Source: Zeugodacus cucurbitae (Eukaryota > Arthropoda > Insecta > Diptera > Tephritidae). Taken from it: 64,000 nt of DNA. The first letter of the stretch is position 1; each line of letters begins with the position of its first letter. The translations under genes were made by a program, and so were the position numbers. The notes under the pieces were generated by a model. It ran no database searches. It saw only the letters and a list, made by a program, of their open reading frames with translations, and was not told the origin of the DNA. Positions 47,401-59,019 of this stretch are shown here, one piece after another. The stretch lies in the NCBI RefSeq assembly GCF_028554725.1, contig NC_071670.1:32048001-32112000 (forward strand), read 5' to 3'.

Positions 47401-49283
47401 TGTTGCCAAAGATGAATTAAATTCTGCGGACACCTTTCTTTAAATGTACATATTTTAGTGTAAAAACATTTATAAAATTATATAGAAATGCAACGTAAAT
47501 ATGTAGGTAGGTGCTAATTTGGTTGCGTTTATCAAGAGTTTCAGGATCGTAACACTTAAATGTAGTGGTTTTATTTTTATATGTGGCCACTTGCCACCTT
47601 TACACCTTTTTTCCCAATAACAATATTGGTTTCGTACGGAATTTACTGCGGTAAGCTTCTTGAAATAAATTCAAAACTGAATCTATACTATTAATCTCAG
47701 TAAACGAAATATTTTCCAGTTGATAGAAGGGTACTCGCTTTCTTCAAAAAAGATGTAGTACTCTGTACCTTGGTCTCTAGAGTGCCGCGGCTATTCCATA
47801 TTTCGTCTACGATCATTACACGACATAAAAACTGCTTCGGACTGAGCTGAGGATGCTTACTTTTTCAGTTACGTTGTGTAGCTTAAGCCAATACGAGATA
47901 GATAGATTTTTGTCACGAATTACCGACTAATGGTGTTCCCTTTTCATTTGTCTAAAATTTACCGTTACTCCCGTCCGATTTAGCTGCATCTCTAACTACC
48001 TCTGGTAATAGTACTAAACTATGATAACTATATCACCTTCATTTGCTTGTACCGTTTCCGCTGGCATTTGCAAAATAAAACTTTTTTTTTATGAAAAGTG
48101 AACATAACTCCATATAACTGTGAGAAATATACAATATGTCACTTGGCTCTTCAAATAAAAGGAGTTTTTATTGCTGCTCTTCTCACGAACGCCTTTAAAG
48201 CTATCCTCCATGTCCTGTTGTGGACACAGTCGAATACCATATATGTGAACAATAAGACGACAAACAACGAGAGGGAAGCTGGTAATATTAAAAAACAAAC
48301 ATATATGTATGTATAATGCGAAATATACTACCACAGTTCTTGTGTACAATGCAGAATTTAAACACATATATAGCGACAAATATGGGAACACTACGCCAAA
48401 GCTTTCAACGGTAACTAGTTAGTTATTGTGCATGATAAGTTTTAAGGTTAACTGCGTTCCAGGCATCGAAGCAACTGGAACTTACATGCCATTTAACCAA
48501 AATCTCACTTAAGATTTATTTAATATGCTTTACTTATAAGTACAGCTTCATATTATAAAGTGCCCGTGCATTTGTGCTTGGCTGTATTCAAAGTCCTGCT
48601 TTCGCATACATTTTACAACTGTACAAACTCCTATACGTACATATACATATATGAGTGTGTGTGTATGTGTGCTTAGATTTAAATCTCTCGCATATTTCAA
48701 CGTCCGCGTAAGTAGCTGCGAATATGTAAATTCATGCTGACTACGCACTTCCTTGTGACTGCCCGCTAGTCCTTCGGCAGCGTGTTGATATAATAATTTG
48801 CTTTGTTAATGTGTTTGTTGTAGAATAGGTGTTGATACACTAATGCGTATTGTGTTGCCTGTTGCTTGCATGGTTGTGGGTTTGTTGATGTGGGATGTGG
48901 CAAATTGTTTGCATTTTATCTTGCCACAGATAGTGTGAGTTTATGCCACAAGGCAATTTGTGTGCCCACTTGACACTCGGGAATTCATATGTATGTAGAG
49001 TGGTGGCTTATTCCTCGGAGTAAATCTCTCTTAGCTTGAGTCAAAATTTATTAAATTTCATTAAGAGACGGTAAATTATTTTTAAGCGAAATACAAAAAC
49101 TTGATTGTTTTTTCATCTTTAGTTTCTCGAATTCTCTTCAATTTGGCTTTGTTGTTGTTGTACTGGTAGAAGTACCTAAAAATGTTGATTATTAATCGAA
49201 TTGACAGACATAGACCTGGTATAAATCCGGATCCCTTCTGCTTCATCATTAGTTACTTGAAGGGATTCAATTTTTCATGACCA
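44431..49283. other. Long intergenic stretch, no gene supported
   Basis: 4.9 kb. Open frames at 45591-45809 and 45828-46028 are near each other and slightly GC-richer (ENGKTVAELTYFDLKTRY..), which might reflect an old transposon frame, but I recognise no domain. A simple repeat lies at 46379-46408. Otherwise the stretch is AT-rich with catacatatat runs. Confidence 0.5.
46379..46408. repeat. Microsatellite
   Basis: (AT)n passing into (TATG)n and (GT)n. Confidence 0.8.
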
Positions 49284-50690
49284 TTAACTTATGCATACCA
49301 CATTCCCCTATGATACCTTCCAATGATATACCTTCCGTAATTAAGTTTTCAGAAATTTTATTATATGCGGATAATGTAAATCAATAAATACTTCTTATAA
49401 CGAAAGGACTGAGTTACAATCGTTATTTAGTTACTTGGTTTCACAAAAATGATATGCCACTGAATATTAAAAAATGTAAAACGATGTGCTTTTCTCGTAG
49501 ATCTGTTGACCCCTCTGCCTATGTAATACAAAATTTCAGTTTAGAGCAAGTTTTTAGCTTTGTTGATTTAGGAGTTACTATGGACCCAAAGCTAAATTTT
49601 AAGACTTAAATAAATTCAATAGTTTTAAAAGCTAAATGTGCTCTTAGGTTTGTTAAACGTTGGTCTAAAGAATTTAGTGATCCGTATACTATTAACATTC
49701 TTTTTACAGAATTGAAGTATGGCTCTGTTGTTAGGTATCTTAGTTATCATATACATTCTGATAAGCTAGACTCTGTTCAAAAACAATTTTTATACTCTCG
49801 CAACATGTTGCACAAGAGTATTATAGTTTTGTTCACATAACGGTCGTTTGTACCGCCCAGAAATAAAAGCGTTATATATGGGGTTATATATATATATATA
49901 AATGATCAGGATGACGAGTGAAGTTGAAATCCGGATGTCTGTCCGTCCGTCTGCCTGTCCGTCTGTCCGTCTGTTCGTGCAAGCGATAACTTGAGTTTGC
50001 TTTCGAAGATGGGCAAAATCGGTCCACTGCCACGCCCACAAAATGGCGAAAACCGAAAACACATAAAGTGTCATAACTAAGCCACAAATAAAGTTATGAA
50101 AGTAAAATTTGGAATAAAGGATTGCATTAGGGAGGGGCACATTTGGATGAAATTTTTTTTAGTGGGCGTGGCCCGCCTGTGGCTTCACTTATGGAAAAAT
50201 TTTCGAAATCGGACTATAACTTTTCAAGGCCCCGGATGTCTATATGAATAACTCAGTGCCTAAGAGTAATTTTTCACCGAAAATATCGGCATATCGGGAA
50301 TCAAAATTCAGAGGTGTTATCTTAATAAAATTAAATTAATAAATTGCGAGAGTATAAAATCTTCGGTCACACCCGAACTTAGCGTTTCCTTACTTGTTTA
50401 TTTTCGCATTGGGTCAAGATTGAATCTTCCTCCGTAGTCGTAGAGAAATGCTAGGCATAATATTCCTAGTAAAACTTCTGAACTTTTGTAGTTCATTCCT
50501 TTTGCCTGATATTAAGTTTAATGTCCCAGTTTAGACCATTACTTCTAAAATCTTCTAGAACAAATTTTGAGTTAAACGAACCATTCCGCCGAATATGTCA
50601 TGATTTTAATTCTCATTCCAGCACATTTGATCTATCTGACTCAATCGTTAGCATAAAAAAACTATTTTTTATTTTTAGTAAATAATTCGT
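49284..50690 (+). pseudogene. Jockey-type LINE, 3' part of the reverse transcriptase ORF
   Basis: Reading starts with NDIPSVIKFSEILLYADN, the RT catalytic box region where the usual YADD/FADD has become YADN. It continues through FHKNDMPLNIKKCKTMCFSR, VDLGVTMDPKLNFK (then a stop), KAKCALRFVKRWSKEFSDPY and DSVQKQFL. At 49791 a Rep-A copy breaks the text. It resumes after 50398 with RLNLPP, frameshifts, and ends ELNEPFRRICHDFNSHSSTF..KLFFIF then a stop near 50690. The wording is typical of Jockey-clade ORF2 thumb and C-terminal regions. The copy is dead (active-site change, stops, frameshifts, insertion). Confidence 0.85.
49791..50398 (+). repeat. Rep-A copy inserted in the LINE relic
   Basis: This short version (about 608 bp) has both ends: atactctcgcaacatgttgc acaagagtat, and gcgagagtataaaatcttcg with the ttcggtcacacccgaac hairpin. 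The central part is deleted. It contains a (ta)n run and the ctgtccgtctgtccgtctgt array. It splits one LINE reading frame, so its boundaries are well fixed. Confidence 0.92.
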
Positions 50691-50697
50691 AATTTTT

Positions 50698-51907
50698 ATA
50701 CTCTCGCAACAAATGTTGCTAAAGAGAGTATTATAGTTTTGTTCACATAACGGTTGTTTGTAACACCCAAAACTAAACGAGATAGTTATAGGGTTATATA
50801 TACCAAAGTGATCAGGGTGAAGAGTGGAGTTCAAATCCGAATGTCTGTCTGTCCGTCCGTCCGTCCGTCTGTGCAAGCTGTAACTTGAGTAAAAATTAAG
50901 ATATCTTGCTGAAACTTGGCACACTTATTTCTTGGCAACATAGGAAGGTTGCTTTCGAAAATGAGCAAAATCGGACCACTGCCACGCCCACAAAATGGCG
51001 AAAACCGAAAACACATAAAGTGCCATAACTAAGCCATAAATAAAGCTAGGGAAACAAAATTTGGTATGAAGGATCGCACTATAAAGGGTCATATTCAAAT
51101 GTAATATTTTTGGGGAAGTGGGCGTGGCCCCGCCCCCTACTAAGTTTTTTGTACATATATCGCAAACCAATAGAGCTATATAAACCAAACTTTCTGCAGT
51201 CGTTTTTTTAGCCACTTCCTAATACAGTCCAAAAATGAAAGAAATCGGATTATAACCACGCCCACCTCCCATACAAAGGTTAGGTTGAAAATTACTAAAA
51301 GTGGGTTAACTCACTAACGAAAAACGTCAGAAGCACTAAATTTCACATAAGAAATGGCAGATGGAAGCTGCACTCAGATTTTTTTACAAAATGGAAAATG
51401 GGCGTGGCGTCGCCCACTTATGGGTCAAAAACCATATCTCAGGAACTACTCGACCGATTTCAATGAAACTTGGTTTGTAATAGTTTCCTTACAACCCAAT
51501 GATATCTTGTGAAAATAGGCCAAATCGCTTCACAACCACGCCTACTTCCTATATACAAGAACTTTGAAGACGATCTGAATCGTTTACTTTACAATATATA
51601 AAGTAAGCACTAGTGAAGATATCGGTGCAGAACTTTGCACAAATACTATGTTTATAGTGTGGCAGCCCCATTCTAAAAATCGCCGAAATCGGACCATAGG
51701 TTTTTAAGGCCCCATATATCGAACACGAGGACCTCAGTGCTTCCAACCTAATATTATGGTTTCCAACTTTCAATGGATTTTATATAATATATATGACGAA
51801 TATGTGGGTCAAATTGTGTATTATATAATATAAATAAAGTTAAATAAATAAATTGCGACAGTATTAAATGTTCGGTTACACCCGAACTTAGCCCTTCCTT
51901 ACTTGTT
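50698..51907 (+). repeat. Rep-A, full-length copy
   Basis: It is nearly complete, and its middle and right parts read almost word for word like the copies at 2938 and 39288. It starts within ten bases of the end of the LINE relic. It includes the gtctgtctgtccgtccgtcc array and the terminal hairpins. Confidence 0.93.
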
Positions 51908-54840
51908 TTTTATAATTTTAAATCTCAGCTGTAGCTGAGCAGTTTGAGAACTCGACGCTTAAAAATCTTTTGCCTTTCTAGACTCGGCAAATTCCGTCGT
52001 TTGCGGATTGCGCCCCACGCGTCGGTTGGGATTATATTCAACTATGAATATCTACAGATTTTTATTTATGAACGGAACATTTATGTAAAAACTATTTAGA
52101 TGCAACAAGAAATCTTCTAAATTAATATATTTTGAAAACACTTGTCTTATTTGTTGCTCTTGTATATATTATTACTTTTTTTTCTATATACTGCATTAGG
52201 AGCGACCACAAATGTGTCTGGGTATTAGTTTAATACCTCTTCCCATTAATCCAATTGCGAAAGCCTCGCTCGTATCTTTCACCACAATATAATCGCACCA
52301 CAATATAGTGCAGACATCGTTTGGCAAAAACAAAGAAATTAGAGTGGAAACTGTGAATGGGCGTCAGCACGACGGAATGGTACGGAATTCCCACACAAAT
52401 TACAGCAGCGCTAACATTATATTCACATCATTTAATTTAATGAGGGTGTATTTTCGCAGAGCTTACATTCCAACAAATACACACATGTATGTATGTAGGT
52501 TGGTGCGAACAAATGTGTATAAATCCTTGCATACAAATTAAAGCAGAAAACATTTTGTTAACAGCTAATAAATGACGTCAGTGTGCTTGTGTGTCGCTGA
52601 CGTTGTCCTTTGTATAATGAAAGTGAGAGAAGGGAGGTGGCGGTGAGGCAACCTAAGAGTGATGATAATTGAGAATGAAGGGAATCTCACTCATGCACAG
52701 GGGAGAACGCCCTATAACCTCCACTCCCCTTCGTACCTACACAAATGCAGCAAAATTAACTGTTGAAGACGTAAATTTGTGCGCGCTGCTGTTAAGGTGT
52801 TTGCCTTATTCTCAGTTTGGAAACATGACGGCTTGTAGGCTTCGTTGTCGGTTGAACACAATACGCTATTGACCCTCGCGGGCCGTTCACCAAGCCAGCA
52901 AGTTTGGAAACTGTAATTATTTTAAAGATTCTTTATGCTAAATACCGTTACACACAAAGCAAATGCAATGAACTTGATTTATGTAGAGCGATTAGGTCGG
53001 TTAAGGTAGGCCGAATGCCGCGGAGATAGCATCTGCGTATACATACATATACAAGTAGACACACGCGACGGCAGGCGCAGGTTGGTTTACTTTAGTGGTA
53101 TTTAGGTGGGGAAATGGCAGCGGTGAAATTATATTTTATGCTTGTGAGTCGCTGCGGCATTTGCGGGTGGATTATTTCTAACGTCGGATGAATTATTGCT
53201 TTTAAATAGACAGCTACATTTTGAGATTTTAATAAACAATAAGCCGCAAGCAATTGTTTTATGAGCTCTATAAAATAATTAACTACATTGAAAATACGTA
53301 AATAAATCTTCAAAGCTTAAGCTATTAACCGGCTGTAACTGTTAATTGTGGATATTCTTTATTTCACACTGCATGTGTAAAATGAGTTGTGGAAGGTATT
53401 CCTTCTCAATTGGCTGTAGCCTGCACATTTACGGATGCAGTTCTCTAACATAATCTAGAGCGTATGCCGTATATTCCACTGATTGCACTCTATCTGGTCT
53501 TAAGATGTTTGAAGAGTAGTCGTGGTCTCGTCCTCAAAAATGGTGAAAACATTTCAGCTTCAATATATTTTGTATAAATTGCATCCAATTTTGAAAAATT
53601 TAGCCGACTTCGAAAGGAGGCCATTGTGGAACATATATTTTGAAAATATGCATGAAAGCGTTGATCAATTAATTTGGTCTTGATATGAGGGAACAATAGA
53701 AATTGATACGGTATCGCATCAGCAATATATTGTGGAGGGCGATCACTACCAATAATATGTTCATTTTTCATCCAAATCTACTTTTTGTGTTCAAAATTGG
53801 TTTGAAAATGTCTATTTTCGTTCACAATTAGGGTGTGCGAATACGGATTTTGCATATTTGTTGATATTTTCTTATACTAATCGACATACACCTTAAACGA
53901 GAGGTGTTCGTAAATTATGAGATTTAAACATTTTCAAGTCTTCAACTGGATACAAATAGTTTTTTAGCTTAAATAACTCAATAAAATAGTTAAATATTTC
54001 CCGTTAATCCCCTGTTAAAGTATATACAAAAGTTAGCTTTTCAATATACTGTGTTTGGCTCGAGTCTAAGTTAGTCCTTATTAATATGATTTATTTTCGT
54101 TTTTGTTACACAATTGCTTTAGTATGTTGATTGGGAATTGATTAAATCCGTACTTAAGCCACAAAGTTGCAACATGTAAGTTATCATTAATCTTTCTAAG
54201 TTGGGTTAAGTAAAATGAAATAGAAGAATACATATAGAAAGCTAAGCATCTTTATTCCACATAAAATTTGTAGAAACTGAAACGAAAAGTTACTTATGAC
54301 TTACACATCCTCCATATATGTTGTGTCGGACAAAAGTCGAAATGGTCAGATGCCCGCATGTCTTTCGCTCGTAAAGGTTACAAAGCAACAAAGAAAAGCA
54401 ATACCACGGGATGAAAGGTCATACAAGTGTCTGATTGTTTGAGGGTAAAATATACCCATATATGAAAATATCAACACCGACATGTAGGGAGTAGTCCTTG
54501 CTGTAGTGGTGTGTAATAAAGTTAGTTGTTTTTTGACATGTATTTAGATGTTACCTATAAACAAAGGCAAAATATAGGTAAATTTTAATAGAATTCTGCT
54601 TTTCACAAAATTGATACCGCCCACGCTCATGGCTGGCATCTATCACTTTAAGTGCTAATCTGGTTCCGTCGACAAATTTCACTATATGGCAAAATAAATA
54701 TAAAATTTCACGGGTTTTGAGAGTTTAATTGTCAATCTTATTTTTATTATGTTGATATACATGCTCCTGAAGTACATTGCAATTTTTAGCGGTGTTCATT
54801 GCTTACTCTGTTCTGCTACAGACAGCTTTTTGTTTTGTAA
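51908..54840. other. Intergenic, no gene supported
   Basis: 2.9 kb. A GC-richer patch at 52600-52900 (ccctcgcgggccgttcacc and neighbours) has no assigned function. A minus-strand frame at 53490-53771 contains QFLLFPHIKTKLIDQRFHAY, faintly like a mariner transposase C-terminus, but too little matches to call it. Confidence 0.45.
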
Positions 54841-54858
54841 AAAGCTCAAACTTCGTTG

Positions 54859-55145
54859 CTTGTTCGTGAATTATTGACCAAAACTAATACTGTAACGATG
54901 TCTCAGCCTCCTTATTCGCCATATATAGACCCCATGTGAGTTTTTCCTATTTCGAAAAATAAAGACAATTTATAGGGCCGTCGTTTTACAAGAAATTGCA
55001 GAAAGAGACAAAGATTATCCCAAAAATCGATTTTGAGAAGTGTTTCGACGATTGGAAGAAGAAGTAGGATAAATGCATGATATCGAATAGGGTCTATTTT
55101 AAAAGTGACATCATTAAAGTACACAAATGTATACATATTTTTTTC
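54859..55145 (+). pseudogene. mariner-like transposase relic, C-terminal end
   Basis: The plus strand reads LVRELLTKTNTVTMSQPPYS then PYIDP, where active elements have PPYSPDLAP carrying the third catalytic acid. After frame changes it reads KIDFEKCFDDWKKK and SNRVYFKSDIIKVHK, matching the F..CFEDWKKRW..C..S.G.YFEGD tail of mariner transposases. The third catalytic Asp is displaced or lost and at least two frameshifts are present. Only the last quarter remains. Confidence 0.82.
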
Positions 55146-55559
55146 AAAGAAATTTAAATTCCTGTTATTTTTTCTCCACACCTCGTGTAGATTCACAAAT
55201 CTATCGATATTCTTATAAACTTTTCTAAATAACAGGTAGGTAAATATATCACGCAAGTTATTCAATAAGTTTTTAAGTGGATATATATTTATCTCGTAAT
55301 GCACATTCTTACGAAAACGCAAACAACCAAAAAGTTTTATTTTTGTGGCTCCCAAAATAAACAAAACAAAAAGTTTTTATTGCTTTATATGAGTTGCTGA
55401 ACAATGGTAAGACGGAGCTTACGTTTTATATGCTTTCACTATTTTTTTTGTCGGATGCCCACATTAATTACTTATAGTTGAACGAAGCATTTAGCTTTTG
55501 TAGTTTTTTATGGTTGCGTATGGTTTCAAACTGGATTATTATGTGCTATATTAAATAGG

Positions 55560-56291
55560 CGAATAGGTCTGGAGGTGAATGAGGACAAGACGAAATATCT
55601 CCTGTCATCAAACAAACAGTCGGCGCACTGGCGTCTTGGTTCCCACGTCACTGTTGACAGTCATAACTTCGAAGTCGTAGATAATTTCGTATACCTGGGA
55701 ACCAGTATCAACAACACCAACAATGTCAGCCTCGAAATCCAGCGCAGAATCACTCTTGCCAACAGGTGCTTCTTTGGACTGAGTAGGAAATTGAACAGTA
55801 AAGTCCTCTCTCGACGAACCAAAATCAAACTCTACAAGTCGCTTATCATTCCCGTCCTGCTTTATGGTGCAGAAGCTGGGACGATGTCAAATCAGATGAG
55901 ACGACACTAGGAGTTTTCGAGAGGAAAATTTTGCGCAAGATTTATGGTCCTCAGAACATTGGCAACGGCGAATACCGCAGACGATGGAACGATGAGCTGT
56001 ACGAGTTATACGACGACATTGACATAGTTTTGACATAGTTCAGCGAATAAAAAGACAGCGGCTACGCTGGCTAGGTCATATTGTCCGAATGGACGAAAAC
56101 ACTCCAGCCCTGAAAGTGTTCGATGCAGTACCCGCCGGAGGAAGCCGAGGAAGGGGAAGGCCTCCACTCCGTTGGAGGGACCAGGTGGAGAGCGACCTGG
56201 TTAGACTTGGAATCTCCAACTGGCGCCGAACTGCGAAAGAAAGAGAAGAGTCGCGCTCTCATCGATTCGGCTATAACCGGCTAAACGGTTG
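55560..56291 (+). pseudogene. LINE reverse transcriptase, C-terminal part
   Basis: The first frame (55575-55910) reads GLEVNEDKTKYLLSS, FVYLGTSINN, RCFFGLSRKLNSKVLSRRTK and LYKSLIIPVLLYGAEA. After a frameshift it continues VFERKILRKIYGPQ and WNDELYELYDD. A short duplication of gacatagtttt and another shift follow, then RQRLRWLGHIVRMDENTPAL, GSRGRGRPPLRWRDQVESDL and a stop. These are the signature tail motifs of insect RTE/CFDP2-like LINEs, probably the same clade as the fragment at 164-680. Dead copy, 5'-truncated as LINEs usually are. Confidence 0.88.
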
Positions 56292-56292
56292 A

Positions 56293-57934
56293 ACGCCAAT
56301 AACAGACGTACATACATATTAAATAGGTAATTAGAGTTTTATATTTAATTCATTTCTAATATATGGCTATAGTTCATCTACGTACTTTTTAAAGTTATTA
56401 AAATTTTATGGTCATTGGAGCCACCCGCTTCCTTAAGTGTAACAAAGTTAACTAAATTCGGAATTTTAGTCCGTATTTAAATGATCGACATCGGCAATCG
56501 CGGAATGTCCTGGAACCGAGCTGTGTTGACAAAGTTGTACCATAGACAGAAGGGTGTTAGATGTGTATGTTAGACAGGATATCCAAAGAGGTGGTTCGGG
56601 GACTCTCTGCAATTAGGAATATAGTTCACTATGTCGGAGTCTATACTTAATACGTACGAGTTTAGTCTACTGCGGTAACCATAACGAAGTTACGCGAGGG
56701 TCACTCAGCTCTAGCGATCAATCGACATTCACCAGGAAAGAGTATAAATTTTGTCGACATATGACAGGATTGGACTATTGATGTTTCCAAGAAGTGGTTC
56801 TCATTTAAGCAGGTGACTACAAGAATAATTTCAGTTAAAGCAAAGGGAACGTTTTTTGTCATTTTAAATAGACTACGAAAATGCAAAAATTCATTAAAAA
56901 AATGTTTTGATCTACATTGACTGACAAATCATTTACATAGTGCAACAAAAGTGCACAGTATGAAAAGTCATCTTACTTTTTGTACAATCTCACATATGGG
57001 AATAGTATATGTATATGAAATCCTGAGTTCACATTATATATGTAATATGGTGAAGTTAAAGAAGCAAAATTTCAAATGTTACCGCAAACTTCAGACCAAG
57101 TACGAAAACTGCCAATGTATATTAAGAAATCAAGAACAGAGTAAAGTTTTACTATGTGTATGCATCAATGCCTCAGAGGCTATTTAAAAGGGTGCTAGTG
57201 TTGTCTTACACAATTGTCTCAGAGAGGAATTTTAAAATGGTAAATCTTAAATACATAGTTGTCATCATAGAATAATTAGTTGGAATGGTAAAAGTAGCAT
57301 GTAAAATCCAACCTTGCCAACTGTCTGTTAGTTAGATTTGTATTATAAAATTATAATTTAGAAACAAAAGTGTATTAACCAAAATATGAAACTAGTAATT
57401 TTAACTAAATAAATCTATAAAGTAACTGAAGAAGATAAAGAGGAAATGTTACAAACTTTAATGCATTATTTTGTAAAATTGGCAACACTGTCAACCACCA
57501 TGACAGCGCCCGCGTGAGATAAGCGCAAAGTTGTTATTACAATCTTCATATGGTCTGACTTTGCGGTTAGGTTAAGTGAAATTGAACGAAAACGAAAACG
57601 CACAAAACTGTGACAAATTGGTAGATAACGCACAAGTGAAGGAAGAAATCAAACGTCAGTTGCAGTTGCACAGTTTGCCACTTGCATATTGGACACAGGG
57701 AAGCTGTCAACACACACAGCATTTGCGGTGACGAATACTGGTTGCATATGTTAGTGTTCCAATAACTTTACCCAAATGTCAGCTGTGTGACTTTAATGTT
57801 CGGTAATAACGTTTACGTATATACGCAATATTATGTGAAGATATATGTATGTATTCTACCTAAGATAGGAAATAGATGTATGAATTTATGAATAATAAAA
57901 ACAAGTGTTTTATAGAATATTTATTATAAATTCT
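56293..57934. other. Intergenic, no gene supported
   Basis: 1.6 kb. The stretch 57480-57780 is a little GC-richer (gacagcgcccgcgtgagata) and could be a promoter or 5' UTR of an unseen gene. No coding frame supports this. Confidence 0.4.
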
Positions 57935-58225
57935 AAAAATGGCTAAAATCGGGACATTACTTTTCCTAGCACCCATATACCTAAAATTATGTTCTCCCAC
58001 ATACGATGGGTTTTATATCGTATATATCAGTTAATATTTGAGATATGTTGATAAAATTAAATGGTGATAAAAGTTATTGAAATCGATTCAAGAATTACCC
58101 CAACCCTCATATATATTTGGGGTACTCACAAGTATTCAAGAATTCAAGAATTACCCCAACCCTCATATATTTTTGGGGTACTCACAAGTTGTCGTGAAGT
58201 GTCAAAAGTCATAAGTTTTGAAACT
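57935..58225 (+). repeat. Rep-A fragment with a local tandem duplication
   Basis: Phrases aaaaatggctaaaatcggga, cacccatatacctaaaatta and gatatgttgataaaattaa resemble the right third of Rep-A. Inside, a unit starting attcaagaattaccccaacc is present twice (58086-58133 and 58142-58189, period 56). The terminal hairpin is absent. Confidence 0.6.
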
Positions 58226-58366
58226 TTTACATAATTAAAAAAAAATGTTGCTGGATTGGTTACAAACAAATTTACACGTTTATGATTCAGTGCGCTATGT
58301 GTTCTTTTCGTTGTGTTTTTCAGTGAATCAGATTTTTTTAATTTGTCACAAGAAAATTATAAGGGG

Positions 58367-58693
58367 TGTTAGCTCAGGTGGTGGAGTACGGTGTGCTTCG
58401 TTTCGTATTTGTGGTTGGCCGTGGGGAAATAGAGGGCGCAATTGATTCCACACAAAGTAATCCAAAAAAAGAAGATCAAATATTCTTATAATAATTATAA
58501 TTTTATTAAATTAATTGGAATTACACTTACCACGTCTGGATCGGTTGAGATGTCGCAAAGGAAGCAGGAGTAAGAAGAAGCAAAGCAAGAGCGCAAATAT
58601 GCGTTCGAATTAAAACTTCGAAAAAGCTTCGAAGTAGTGATATTTCTTCTAACACAGACGTGGCAGTGAAATTAGGCGGGGGCGGCGTCAACA
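58367..58693 (-). repeat. 3' LTR of the BEL element
   Basis: Read on the minus strand it runs TGTTGACGCCGCC..GCTAACA, with TG..CA ends. An AATAAA on the minus strand lies at 58502-58507. The right boundary is set by the purine tract next to it, and the left by identity to the other LTR at 63854. Confidence 0.9.
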
Positions 58694-58706
58694 TTCCGCC
58701 CGCCTT
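58694..58706 (-). promoter_or_regulatory. Polypurine tract of the BEL element
   Basis: On the minus strand aaggcgggcggaa lies directly before the 3' LTR (TGTTGAC), the expected place for plus-strand DNA priming. Confidence 0.8.
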
Positions 58707-58844
58707 GCAGTATTACTGCAAATGCAGTTTACAATTAATTAATTATTACTTAAAACTAACATGCGACTGGCTCCTTTACTTCCTCTGGCAAGCGATGCAT
58801 TTCTTGCAGATGGGGTGGCCGACGAGACGAATCGAGCCTGGTTC

Positions 58845-58973
58845 GGTCCGGGAAATGCCGCTGAGACAAATGGAGTCTTAGACGATCATTGCCATGCCAC
58901 CAAACTGCATAGAAATTACCACATTCCGAGGTCGGTGAGACGACTCGAGTCTAACTCGATCCTGGGTAAATGG
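58845..58973. repeat. Internal repeat of the BEL element, copy 1
   Basis: About 130 bp containing two gagacgaatcgagtct-like units (here altered to gagacaaatggagtct and gagacgactcgagtct). It is paired with 59574-59703, 729 bp away, with clear similarity throughout. This copy is outside the coding frame. Confidence 0.8.
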
Positions 58974-59019
58974 TAAATGTCAGAGGCGTAGGTAGCCAGT
59001 GCATTTTATTGGGCCGATA

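Noticed and set aside
49790..51216. Several minus-strand frames of 60-116 codons, also seen near 2971, 16433, 22354 and 39645
   Set aside because: All lie within Rep-A copies and recur with the same wording in every copy. They are repeat sequence read through, with stops at varying places.
53490..53771. Minus-strand frame with LLFPHIKTKLIDQRF, possibly a mariner transposase tail
   Set aside because: Only a short phrase matches, the third-acid motif is absent, and the remainder does not align to the family from memory.
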